The translations under genes were made by a program, and so were the position numbers. Shown here piece after piece: positions 37,301 to 47,600 of a DNA stretch of 64,000 bases (the first letter of the stretch is position 1; every line of letters starts with the position of its first letter). The DNA lies in contig JAQGBZ010000023.1 in assembly GCA_034687125.1 (NCBI GenBank), positions 248,001 to 312,000 on the forward strand, written 5' to 3'. Under the pieces are notes generated by a model. The model was not told the DNA's origin and did not search any database. It worked only from the letters and a program-made list of their open reading frames with translations. Source of the DNA: Neelides folsomi. Taxonomy: Eukaryota > Arthropoda > Collembola > Neelipleona > Neelidae.

Positions 37301-40300
37301 GAAGTGTAATCCGTAGTAGAATACATAGAATAGAATCGTGTTGAATATTTATGAACGTAATCATCAGCGGAAATGAAAGAATGCAGAATGGTAAGGTGAT
37401 ATACCCAATATATCACCGCATTATATCAATAATAAATATAAGAGAAAGTAAAAATAGCGAATTGTTCAAGTCCTCAGGAATCCTCTTGAGTTGAGACACG
37501 AAGCTCAATCATGAGAAGAAAGTTTAGAAAGTAAAACCACTCGGTTTATACGCTTTATTTAAGAATCATAATCGACCTCTTCCTTTATCAAGCCAAAATT
37601 CTCTAATAAAAGAAAGAAAAAGTAAAGAAACTCACAAAGTAAGAACGTAGAAAGAAAGAACTTTTTTCATTCCCTCACGTGAACCGAGTATTTACATACA
37701 TTTAGATTTCCATGAGGTTCAGAGGAATGCCCGAATGAGATTTTTTGGCTAATTAGCCAAACTCCAATGAAAAATAAACTTTGGTCATTATACAGTAAAC
37801 AGCAAACTTTTCCTCTTTTCCAAAGTTCTCTCAGGAATGAAGTCAAGGCGTTTCTCCGCTTCACTTCTCAAAATCAGTCAGCTTGAATATTATAAAGAAT
37901 TCTGTACCATAAATATGTATACCTATTAATACATACTATGTTGCTTACTATTTACATAGGTACATAGGTATTACTCATATATGTACGGTACTAATATAAT
38001 CAATGAAAGGTGAGTATACTAATATTGAAATGGCAGACGATAACACGGATCAAATTAATTAATCTTAAGGATTTAATAAAATAATTAACTTTTAAAAATA
38101 CAAATACTTATATCTGTACATAGTTCCTAGCATTTACAATTTTCCCCTTCTTATCAAGAATAAGGGTATATTTATTAGGCAAAAGGAAATCTTATTCATT
38201 ATTTTATTGGTATTGCATAATACATATTTTTACTTGTTCATGAAAATATGAATGCGACATGATATTATTTATATGGTATGGTGTGGACACCTAAGAAGTG
38301 AATAAAAGGAAAATAGCAAATTTGTTAAATTTTCATTTATTCGTCTCCCGTCGAGGTAGTTTACTTAATGATCTAATTTTCTCCTCAACTCTCGGTATTC
38401 GTGATCGAATACACAAATAAGTCAGTCAACGTCAGCAAGGAAGCCTTGAGACTATTACGTTAAATTACACAATTCCAAAAATATTTTCCTTTAGTATTTG
38501 CCTGACTAATTTTTTCTCAACGTCACGCTAAATTTTCCTCCTTGGCTCGAATAAGTCTTTAATTAGTACAACTTCAACAGTTAAATTTTGATATCCAATT
38601 TAATTTTTAGAACTGTTCAACACGCATCAGAGGTTTTTACATTTTATTTATAGTGAAACTATGAATTGAAAATCTACCAAATGCACTATTATTAGAACAT
38701 TGAATATGCCTAATATAATGTAAGATATGTTGATACTTAACTTTTCAAGGATTGAAAAAGTATGAGACTCTTGGGCTCTATTAGAAATATTTTATATTAC
38801 TAGTACATTATACATATACAAATATTAAATATGGTACATACCGAAAAACACAATTACAACACTCGTAGTATAATAAATAATTTAGAATACATATGAAAAA
38901 TTTCTATTCATAATAAAATAATAGCAATAACAAACATTGCTCATCATCAAATATGTAAGTATGTTATAAATTCTAATAAATTATTGGTTATTACTTCATA
39001 TTATTGACATTTAAGATTAATCCTTAGATGATTCGAGCAATGGAAGAAAAATATGTACTTGTACTTTTCCCTTCTTATCTGCAACAACCTTTGGCGGAAC
39101 TTCAAGCCTACACTCAGCTCTTGACTTTGTTTCTCCCATTAGAAAAACTCTCGTGTTGTCAATCCAAACTTCACCCATGTAATTTTCATCATCCGTCTCT
39201 CTATCGAATAATTTGAAACTCAAGTCTTGACTCTTTTCCATTCTTTTCTTCCTTCCATTCAATTTCCTCTCTCGTTTAAGCATTTCTTTTTCTTCCACAT
39301 TCTCGATAATCCTCACCTTCTTTTTCTTTTCTTTCTTTTCAAAGTTCTTGACCAAAACGCTCATCGGGGTCGTCAAACTGCTACTTGAGCTGCTCAAGCT
39401 TGAACTTATAGCGTCATTACTTTTCCTCGACTCACACTCCGTCGATAACGAGGATCGATCACTAGGAGTTAATGAAATTATGGACAAATCAGTTGAATCA
39501 TCTCTTCTCAATTTCTTCATATTGAGTTGATCGTTGGTTGAATGTTTATTAGAATTTTCTCCACCAAGGATCCAAACATTATTGGACCCATTGTTATTTC
39601 TCTTCACTTCCAAATCAATCCAACTGAGGATTCTGGAACAGAGAGAGTTCTCAATTCCATTATTGGTGTTATGGTTGATAGGAGACATGGATCTGGTGAC
39701 TCGTCCTCTGGCTAAACTTTTGATAAATGGACTTTGAATGGGCACAAAGTCGGGATCAAAGATTGAAGAGTAGTCGTAGATATTTTTATTATCTAAATCA
39801 ATACTATGAGATAATTTTTTCTTTCTCAATTCAGCATGTGCCAATTGGCTTCCATTTATCTCAAATAACTCACATTCCCCACGGTCAATATTCGTCACAT
39901 GTGAGAGAGATAATTTTTTCAAATTGACATTTAACAATTCTTCTTTCTCTTCTTTTGGCTTCTTCAGCTCACGTCGAACATTTTTAAGAATTCTTTCATT
40001 TTCAGCACATTCTCCCAATAGAAACTGTCTCGTTCCATCTTTCCCAACAATGCTTCGGATCTTCATGGGCTTCTTTGCACTTTCCCACATTTTAATAACT
40101 TCCTTTATAATAGGAGTTATTTTTGTCAAATAGGACCTTTGGTGTCAAGAAAGAAGTTCATTTTTAGCATTGAATGATCCATTAAAAGAATTCTTTCTTC
40201 TGAACCACCAAGAGAGCGAGAAAGTCAATTTGTATAAAAAGGTTCAATTTCCAAGCACGACATGGAAATCTGTCGAGTACAATACAGAACGAGAAGGAGC

Positions 40301-42430
40301 ACAATGGAATGGAAATAGCTTTCTTAAAGTCTCAGTGCGTTTTTATATCACTTCTCACAGTTGTCGCAATTTGCATCAAAATGGCAAATCAATTCCTTTT
40401 AGCTTGAACAATATCTTCTTGCATTCCCATTTACACATTGAAATGGATTGTAAAATGGTCAGCAATAGGGCACTTATGCTTAACATTTATGCTCAAGGAA
40501 ATGTTGAGCGTTCTTTAACAATGTGTAAATCATGGAATGATATATAAAAGGAAGATTAATGGTATTGCCATTTGGACTATAAAATTATATGATAAGTGCG
40601 GCATTACCAGCAGAACTTATTTCACTTTACTACCCCAATAACGAGGAATTGACTGAATGTGAGAGTGGGAGATTATTTATATATTAAAATACAAATCAGT
40701 GCAATGTTTACTGACACGTGCTGGAAAGGTAGAAACTTATGTTTTGATATCGTGAGGTTCTCGGATTCTAATGGCAAAAGTTGAACTTGGATTTTTCTAT
40801 TTATGTGAGTAAAGTGGGAAGCCGTTTAAAGGAACTGAACGTGCGCTTTCTCCACGTGTCTCTCACATTCACTATCAACAGTCTCATAAAACATATGCAT
40901 TTTTATAGATAAAGTATGATTGCTCGCTATTTCCTCCACTTTCTTTCAAAAACTATAATTTGCAATTCCGATATTTCAACTTTCTACAAATTAATGTAAA
41001 AATATGAGGGCAATAAACAAACTAGAAATTAGTAAAATGTCAATTAAAAAGTATACTTACAGTTGTAGTAAGTGGAACGATGCTTCTGCCCTGAAACCTC
41101 GATCGGAGTGGAGGATCCAGAGGATTGCCTTTAAAAAATGGAACCGGAAGACCGAGAGCTATAACTCGAAAATTCTTGTTGACACGAACCAATTTCCATC
41201 TTTCCAATGCTTCGCTCCCATGTTCCTACAAACGTTGCAATTTAAATCAAACCCATTAGCATAAATTCATAATCGCATAAAATAATACTATTTTTCATAT
41301 TAAGCTAAAAAAACCAATAAATTCATTATTGCAGTCTTGGGACATTTAATAAAGTAATTAATTGAAGCTCATTCCAAAACTTGGAGAAATGATTATAGCA
41401 TATGATAAATAAAAACTATAATGAACTTTGTATAGTTTATCGAAAGTCGATGAAGAAATCAAATGTCGCCCATCTTCTAGGTGCATTTCTCGGTTTTCTA
41501 ATAAATTGTTCAAAAGTGGCAAAACATTTCTCTCTGCTTTCTCAATTCCTTCAATGATGAGAAGACGACCTTCCACAGCCGCCCGCACTGCGGACTAAAA
41601 CCAAATAAAATTATATAATAAATCAAAAGAAAATTATATCTGATAAGCAGTCAATCCTGACCTGATCAATATATTGAGCCGTTTTAGAAATGACTTCTCT
41701 CCTTTGTTTCATGTCTGACTCCGTTGTGTCGCGAGATAATGAAAGATACTCGACTTCCCGGTGAGTCAGTTCGGCGAAGGCCATTGCTAAATGTCTTCGA
41801 GAAGGACCAGGAGGCCCAATTAAAAACATGTCCTGCCCCAATAAATCCTTCTTCAACATCCATCGTAAATGATTTAGCTCTGTTTGGCTGATATTATTCT
41901 CATCTGTAACATAATTGCACTTTATGTAACAAAGATTGGATACACAATAAATGGTATTATTTTGAGAATAGTACCCTTTGCTTAATAATTAACATGACAT
42001 TTTATTAAATGAAAATAAAAAAGTTACAATATAAAGTTGGGATGAAAGCAGGTGTCTTGGGTTCTTGAATCTCTTTAGAAATTGATCCAATATAGATTTG
42101 TAGCGGATATGGCTTCTTGTATGTTGCCTCTATTAAAAATCTTAAAATTACCTTCAAAGATAATATCTCATTCTTAATATTTATTGTGTATAATGAAATA
42201 ATGACTTAAATAATAATCATTCAATATTATATCCTAGATCGAGATAAAAGTAATTTGATGAAAATACCTGAAGAAGCATTACGAAGAATCAATCTTTCAT
42301 TTATATTGATGTATTTAAAGTTCTTCTTTGGCACCCTATACTGTTGAACAATACTTCGATTTATCAAGAATCGGATTGTTTTACTAGAATTTACATGTTG
42401 ACAAGCCTTGTAAAGACGATTCGTGAACAT
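31315..42430 (-). CDS. VWA8: VWA8: mitochondrial AAA+ and von Willebrand A domain ATPase, compact form
   Basis: Twenty coding exons: 42268-42430, 42028-42129, 41662-41903, 41427-41594, 41061-41225, 36839-37027, 36404-36745, 36147-36307, 35743-36055, 35448-35653, 34300-34504, 34076-34224, 33815-33971, 33355-33750, 33101-33264, 32551-32974, 32337-32445, 32095-32215, 31549-31983 and 31315-31417. They sum to 4314 bases, or 1437 residues, in frame throughout. The N-terminus is basic with no acidic residues early on, as expected for a mitochondrial presequence. Three AAA+ modules follow. Module 1 has a degenerate Walker A, GPPGPSRRH. Module 2 has GSRGTGKS. Module 3 has GNQGVGKNK with Walker B VIIIDEADKA. 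The C-terminal VWA domain has the MIDAS DCSGS and ends at PQILQRIFTQT. Exon by exon it matches human VWA8, except that about 470-540 residues between module 3 and the VWA region are missing. The intron after exon 5 is 3.8 kb and holds another gene; the rest are mostly short. Human VWA8 is a matrix-side mitochondrial ATPase of uncertain role. Confidence 0.95.
34651..35295 (+). pseudogene. Decayed intronless retrocopy-like pseudogene inside a VWA8 intron
   Basis: It is antisense within the VWA8 intron 34505-35447. It opens with an ATG and 105 codons (MADKEPNKEDATYASQ...), then decays. After about residue 90 the frame shifts to ETSKELHDELNKRYGEGK-like sequence, a stop follows DSL, and a further frameshift is needed before a long Lys/Glu-rich stretch (LAKLKEHYEEEKKKHPAF) that runs to TAG at 35295. 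Summed over frames it spans about 210 codons of helical, charged, coiled-coil-like sequence without introns. That is the pattern of a retroposed copy that has lost function. The parent gene is not recognised. No clear poly-A tail is visible after the stop. Confidence 0.6.
39017..40090 (-). CDS. Intronless protein of unknown function nested in a VWA8 intron
   Basis: A single open frame of 357 codons from ATG 40090 lies within the 3.8-kb VWA8 intron 37028-41060, on the same strand. I do not recognise the family. It is Lys, Ser and Glu-rich, with a seven-Ser run broken by one Leu near the middle and a strongly basic stretch (KKEKKKKVRI). The N-terminal segment GTRQFLLGE is echoed near the C-terminus by NTRVFLMGE, a possible ancient internal duplication. 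There is no signal peptide or membrane segment. Its length in AT-rich DNA makes a chance frame unlikely. An in-frame TTG lies 13 codons upstream, but ATG 40090 is the first methionine. It could be a retrogene or a lineage-specific gene. Without an own-promoter signal, an alternative VWA8 exon cannot be wholly excluded. Confidence 0.7.
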   Translation of the reverse strand: MWESAKKPMKIRSIVGKDGTRQFLLGECAENERILKNVRRELKKPKEEKEELLNVNLKKLSLSHVTNIDRGECELFEINGSQLAHAELRKKKLSHSIDLDNKNIYDYSSIFDPDFVPIQSPFIKSLARGRVTRSMSPINHNTNNGIENSLCSRILSWIDLEVKRNNNGSNNVWILGGENSNKHSTNDQLNMKKLRRDDSTDLSIISLTPSDRSSLSTECESRKSNDAISSSLSSSSSSLTTPMSVLVKNFEKKEKKKKVRIIENVEEKEMLKRERKLNGRKKRMEKSQDLSFKLFDRETDDENYMGEVWIDNTRVFLMGETKSRAECRLEVPPKVVADKKGKVQVHIFLPLLESSKD

Positions 42431-43069
42431 TTTTGTCTTGGTCAATGTAGCGCAAGTAGATTTTTAATTGTGATATAAATTATCAGTATAAATAAATTAA
42501 ATAGTAAATATTACCGTTCAACATCAATTAATTTAAATATAATGAGCTATAAATTATCAGTAATATATAAAGCTGGCCAAACATCAAACTTGATAAAGAA
42601 ATCAATTTAATTCAAGTACATTCCTATTAGTTTATCAATTAGGTACACAGGTACACATTGCGATCTTTGTTACCGGCATCACATGTTCAATGTTCACATA
42701 CCTATTTCACTTCACTTCGAATTGAAAATTGAAATCAATGGAACACTGGAGACTTCATGATTAAATTTGATCATGACAGGAAGATGAAGATGAAATGAAG
42801 ATGATAAGAATAAAAATAAATGAATAAAACCATGTGTATTGAAGAATGTGCGCCAATGATTTCTGAAATAAGTTGATTGTTGGACTAGGGGTAAATATAT
42901 AAATTCACAACCATGTGCCTCAATTCTGGTATTTCCTCAACATATTCTGGGTATACGGCCTATCGTCTACCGCTCAAGTTTAATCCTGGAAGATATTAAT
43001 TTTAATTAAAGTTTTAAAGTTAAAGTTAAAAAAAGAGATTTAATATATTGATACTTGATTATTTAATTA
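42431..43069. promoter_or_regulatory. Shared divergent promoter region of VWA8 and the mitochondrial microgene cluster
   Basis: These 639 bases separate the VWA8 start codon (minus) from the PIGBOS1-like start codon (plus). No coding signal or TATA box was found that I would defend. The segment 42590-42960 is less AT-rich than its edges. The head-to-head layout of two sets of mitochondrial genes suggests a bidirectional promoter; this is inference from position only. Confidence 0.45.
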
Positions 43070-43264
43070 ATGATTAGAATTAGAAGAAGAGGATTAACTA
43101 GGGCCCAAATTCTAATTGCTGGAATCGTAGGTGTTTTAGGCGGAATTTACATTTGGAAGCCGGCTTTTGAGAAAAAGTTTCAGCCACCTGATTTTGGCCC
43201 GATCAAAGAAATTAATTTGGCTGATTTACCGAAAGAAACAAAAGACTCTCCTAATTCAGATTAA
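43070..43264 (+). CDS. PIGBOS1: PIGBOS1-like mitochondrial membrane microprotein
   Basis: A 64-residue protein with a basic N-terminus (MIRIRRRGLTRAQ), one hydrophobic segment (ILIAGIVGVLGGIYI) and a polar tail beginning KPAFEKKF. The pattern R-x-LT-x-AQ, a Gly-rich helix, GG-x-YI-x-x-P-x-FE matches vertebrate PIGBOS1 as I know it. PIGBOS1 sits in the outer mitochondrial membrane and touches ER CLCC1 to modulate the unfolded protein response. The protein is about ten residues longer than the human one. It is the first of three small genes in tandem; the next ATG in the following frame starts only 22 bases after its stop. The family call rests on a short motif, so it is moderate. Confidence 0.65.
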   Translation: MIRIRRRGLTRAQILIAGIVGVLGGIYIWKPAFEKKFQPPDFGPIKEINLADLPKETKDSPNSD

Positions 43265-43285
43265 TTTAAAACACAAAATAATGAA

Positions 43286-43630
43286 ATGATATTTCGTAAA
43301 ATTGGTGAATTTTACTATAAAAATAAAGTTGTTGTTTACGCATCGGCGTTATTTACAGTCGCATTTTATTATACCGTTGTGGGTCGAGCTCAGATAAAGT
43401 AATTAAAGTCTCGCTCATAATTTTCAATAAATTTTACAACAAATTATATAAATTAATGACAATCAAATATATCTAAACTATTAACTAATAACGTTTTTGA
43501 TTTGTATAACAGTTCAGCACGGATAAAACGAAATTCGGACATTGGAGAAGAAGTCTTCAGGAGAAGTTATCCCGAATTGGTTGAAGCCAGAGAAGCAAGA
43601 TTTCAAAATCTTCCAACTCAAGCAAAATGA
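43286..43630 (+). CDS. Single-pass membrane microprotein, second gene of the tight cluster
   Basis: Two exons, 43286-43398 and 43513-43630, joined AA|GTAATT ... AACAG|TTC, give 76 residues in frame. Unspliced, the frame stops three bases past the donor. The protein has a short basic N-terminus (MIFRKIGEFYYKNK), one hydrophobic span (VVVYASALFTVAFYYTVV) and an Arg/Glu tail ending FQNLPTQAK. I do not recognise it. Its size, single span and charged tail resemble inner-membrane assembly microproteins of the SMIM kind. Its stop codon TGA overlaps the ATG of the bL17m gene as ATGA. An ATG at 43281 just upstream opens only a two-codon frame. The two-exon frame fit supports a real gene. Confidence 0.7.
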
Positions 43631-44562
43631 ATCAAGCAGCGTTAACCCAAATAGTTTCAAAGCTTCGGATTAAGATTCTTCCGAGAGCTAGAATTTTTGC
43701 CAATATAGAAGGTCAAGCTGGGAGGATCAAGAACATGAGAATGACAGTTGAAGCATTACTTCGACACGAAAGAATAGAACTTAATTTTTACAGAGCCGAT
43801 GAGGCTCGAGGTTATGCCGAAAGACTTATCGCTGATGCTCTTCGGTACGGAGAATGTCATCGACCAACAATGGAAATGGCCAATTTTTGGTTACAAGATA
43901 AGGCGTTAGTTCCTAAGCTATTCAAGGTTCTAGTCCCCAGATTCATGGATTTGCCATCAAATCTGCCTTATACTCGTCTTTTAAAAGCGCCATATATTTC
44001 TCGTAAGCTCAAATTATCTTGTCAATTAAATTCTACATTTATTAAAATAATATTATGTAAAAATAACTGTATTTATGCTCAGATTTATGAACCATTTTAT
44101 ATTAAATCTTATAATTAGCTGACGAACACAAGAAATTTGAATGGCCTGCTAAGAGAATAAGACGATATGATAGAGCTATCCTTGAATTACGTGGAAATCC
44201 TTATCCTCCTCTTCCTGGTCCAATGAACAAAACAAATCCATCTTCGATTGTAAATGTTCTCTTAGAAGAAGCAAGAAGAGATATTTATTCTTCTCGTAAA
44301 ACAAGCCTTTCAAGCAGGTAATATATAATTATTAATACAATAATGTTCTGTGTAATCTATTTTTTGTTATTTAAGATTTGAAATTATGTAATTAAATGCA
44401 TTATTAATCCATTACATAATAATAATTGCGCGAACGTATTTATTTAGTACTGTTGAACCACCTGAGATGGATGCTGAAATTTCTCATTCAGAACCTCAAG
44501 AGGAAATTTCCACTGATTCACAAATTGAATCCGAAGAAGTAAAAGAAGAGAAAAAATCTTAG
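43627..44562 (+). CDS. mRpL17: Mitochondrial ribosomal protein bL17m
   Basis: Three exons, 43627-44002, 44119-44317 and 44448-44562, total 690 bases and 229 residues. The conserved L17 core is plain: ILPRARIFANIEGQAGRIKN, then LLRHERIELNF, RGYAERLI, MANFWLQDKALVPKLFKVL, PR, and YTRLLKAP, matching the order of human MRPL17. The Pro-rich segment NPYPPLPGP follows in exon 2, as in the human protein. The C-terminal exon is an acidic, poorly conserved tail, which makes the protein longer than the roughly 175-residue human form. It is a component of the large mitoribosomal subunit in the matrix. No ATG occurs between 43513 and its start, so an mRNA beginning at that acceptor would translate this frame first. 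Confidence 0.93.
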
Positions 44563-44683
44563 AGTTATGCTTCGTTTGACCATTATTGTTCATTTAATTT
44601 CTAAATTTTCATATTGATCCTTAGATTTATTCCAATTTCAAAACTTATGATTGGAATTGTATGTAAGTATAAAGAGCTGAGCA

Positions 44684-44689
44684 AATAAA
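44684..44689 (+). other. Polyadenylation signal AATAAA for bL17m
   Basis: AATAAA lies about 120 bases past the bL17m stop, followed by a T-rich stretch. It is the first canonical signal after the three-gene cluster; none is seen between the cluster members. Confidence 0.6.
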
Positions 44690-47600
44690 TTTTTTAGCAT
44701 TTAAACAAAAAAAACTATGTTCACATAAACTCCCAAAATCTTTTCCCTTATTTGGGCGAAGAGAGAGGAATTTGGCCAGAGGGCCAATCTCTCAAATCAC
44801 TCGATTCTTTGCCTCAAGAGTTTTAAGCTCTTTTTTCGTTAGGAGTAATTAACGCAGAAATTAAAGTTCTGCATGTCTCATGCAATTTGCAATCGAATTT
44901 TTTACATGGAAGATGATTGCATTATTCCACAATGGGCAGATTCATATTAGCGTCCGTTTTTTCATAGTAATTTCGGCAGTCGTAAAAGCTGGATTACGAC
45001 GTGAGATAGGAGGCTGGGGTTCCTCTTTCTCTTTCCTTATATAGAGTCTTCCTCGTTTTCACTCCTTCATTTCATTCCCCATCTCCTTATTCTTCTTTTT
45101 ACCTCTTTCATAATGGGAATATTATTTTACTCGACAGCGTTAAAACTCATTATATCCACCCTAAAACATTTTTTTCCGACCTTATATTTTATACTTACCA
45201 TACATTATACGCGAATCTGTCAATGCTGCTTAAATGTTCACATTTACTAAACACTGGATCGGTGTTTTATTAGTGATCCCGCCCCGTATCCGGAAAGGTA
45301 ATGTTTGCCAATTCCCGATTATTTCTTATGCGGTAAATACTCGGTAGATAAATGCAGATCTAATACATGTACAAAGATATATTAATGTATTGGAGGTATT
45401 ATTTATGTATGGTACACATGATCCAGTCTATAAGTATATCCTATTTAATAGTATCGGCACTACCAATTTCGATGAGCTCCCGACTACAAATCCTCGTTCC
45501 CGACCATACACTACACTTCAGTCCCTCACTAGACTGACTAGTAGTCATTCTAATTTTATTATTAGGTAAAGCTTATAGTTATTGCCAAAGTTTTCATCCT
45601 TTCTCATCGTCAGTTCGAGGACTGCTCAAAAATAATTTTCAGACTGTCAAAAACCCATCTCAAGATTTATTCACTATTTTGCCTCATTGAACTTTTCTTG
45701 TCAGGTATTCCTAATATAGTTTAGTTATATTGAGCGAAGTTTTAAATCTAGCAAGTTATTTTTTATTGTGGTCTATTTTACGTTTAGTTTTCTGATAAGA
45801 ATGAGTTATCCACCTTCAAGAACTCGAAATTCTTAATTTCAATCATTTAAATGTAATACCCAGGGTTATCAGAGCCGACCTAATTAAGCTAATTAAAGAG
45901 GAATGAGGAAGTCGAAAGGTGATTAAAAGAAATTAAACAAAAAATAAACTGAATTGTAAATATCATTCGAAGCAATGGTCATGGTTTAATTGAATGAGGC
46001 TTTTCAACTCTTGTGCTTTATCTTCTGGAGAGTGAATTTAAGGAGTGAAATATAGGAATTTCAATTTACGAATCTCATGCACATTCCATCACTTTTGATG
46101 GAACAAATTGAAGAAATTCCTTAACCTCATCTGCATCTTTAGACATGAATCGTTTAGAGAAATCTCAATTTATGTAACCTCCCGTGGCCCATATATTTTT
46201 TCATGTTAAGGTTAAACAAACTCTTTTGAACTAATTCTTATCTGAAATGATACACTTACCGCAAAAACAATTCATGCTGCAAATTTTGTTTATTTAAAAT
46301 ATAATTATCATAATACGAAAAATATCATCATCATAATTTTAGTACAATAAATACAAATACTCGTAGTATGTGAATATTATAAAGGCTAATAGGATTGAAG
46401 AATTTGTTTTAAACGTTACAAGCCACAATTAAACTTTAGCTTTCACAATTTCTTCGTCTATTAACTTTGTGTTGGAATGGCGGTGTTCGTGATTTGTGTG
46501 GGTTTGTAGGCTTAATAATCTTTTTTGGCTCGTAGGTTACCTCGAGTTGCGGACAATTAAGAAGTTTCGTTGTGGCTCAAGAGGCCGCCGTTTAATCGTA
46601 GCAGGATATTTATGTGTCAGCCACATGTGCCCATAATCGTATGCCAATTCATTCTTATATATACTTTTTATAAAAAGGCACATTGTCATATGGATGTTCT
46701 CTATACGCCCTCCTCGCATTCAGCGATTTAAACTTCACACTCACCTTTTCAACTTCACAGATTCGCTCACATAGAGGAAAGTGCAATATCAGTATAAGAT
46801 CATCGTTAGTGGAGAATACCTCAATGGTGTGGATTTGAATTAAAATCACAAATGTGTACCCACATACCTAAAATTGCAGATCTTAAAGGAATAATTGTAT
46901 ACGTGTGTCTTATGCTAAATGTGCGAGAATCTTTTGTAAATGCGTTTTTTCCTCTTTAAGAAAAAAAATCTTTCTGCTTGTATGCTTAGCCAATTTCCTT
47001 CGCCTCCATTCTAATAAATTGTATAAAGGAGTTGTAATGGGTTTAGGTCTAGAAGTTAGAACCCTTCATTTATATTTCACTTTGTTTTTGTCTTTTAGGT
47101 ATGCACGTAAGTCAACCTGCCACGTAAGTGGTACTTTAATTGAAAAATCTTCCTTGTAACAAGAGACTTTTTAATGTTATAATAAGAGGAAATTTCGTTG
47201 ATGAGGCGTAAGAGTAAGAGTCAGGGGTAATAACTTTTAGTTAGTTAACAAAAGAGCATATTAGTTTTATTTGCATACTCGGACGGGATAGGAATTTAAG
47301 AATAGATAAATAAGCTTTCGACAATTTAGAATTGCCGTGTGTAATGGGTGAGTCTGGCGTAAGAAAACAATTGGCTCCTGAGGAGAAAGATAAAAATATG
47401 ATTGTGAATGGGGTGAATAGATGATTAACTTTCCTGGCAGGGTCGCCGACGAGAATTTTATGACCTCCTTATCATCACACTTCCCTTTGTAGGAGTCGGA
47501 AAATGAGAGAAGCGGGTCATGGGGAGTTTCTACGCAAAAAACAAAGTGAGATGAACCTGCCAATTGACTGAAGGAACTTCGCCTCACAATCTCACTTCCT

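Noticed and set aside
40170-40547. A 125-codon plus-strand frame just beyond the nested VWA8-intron gene, with a TATAAAAAG nearby
   Set aside because: The TATA-like motif lies inside the frame rather than upstream of it, and the protein shows no recognised features. Treated as a chance frame.
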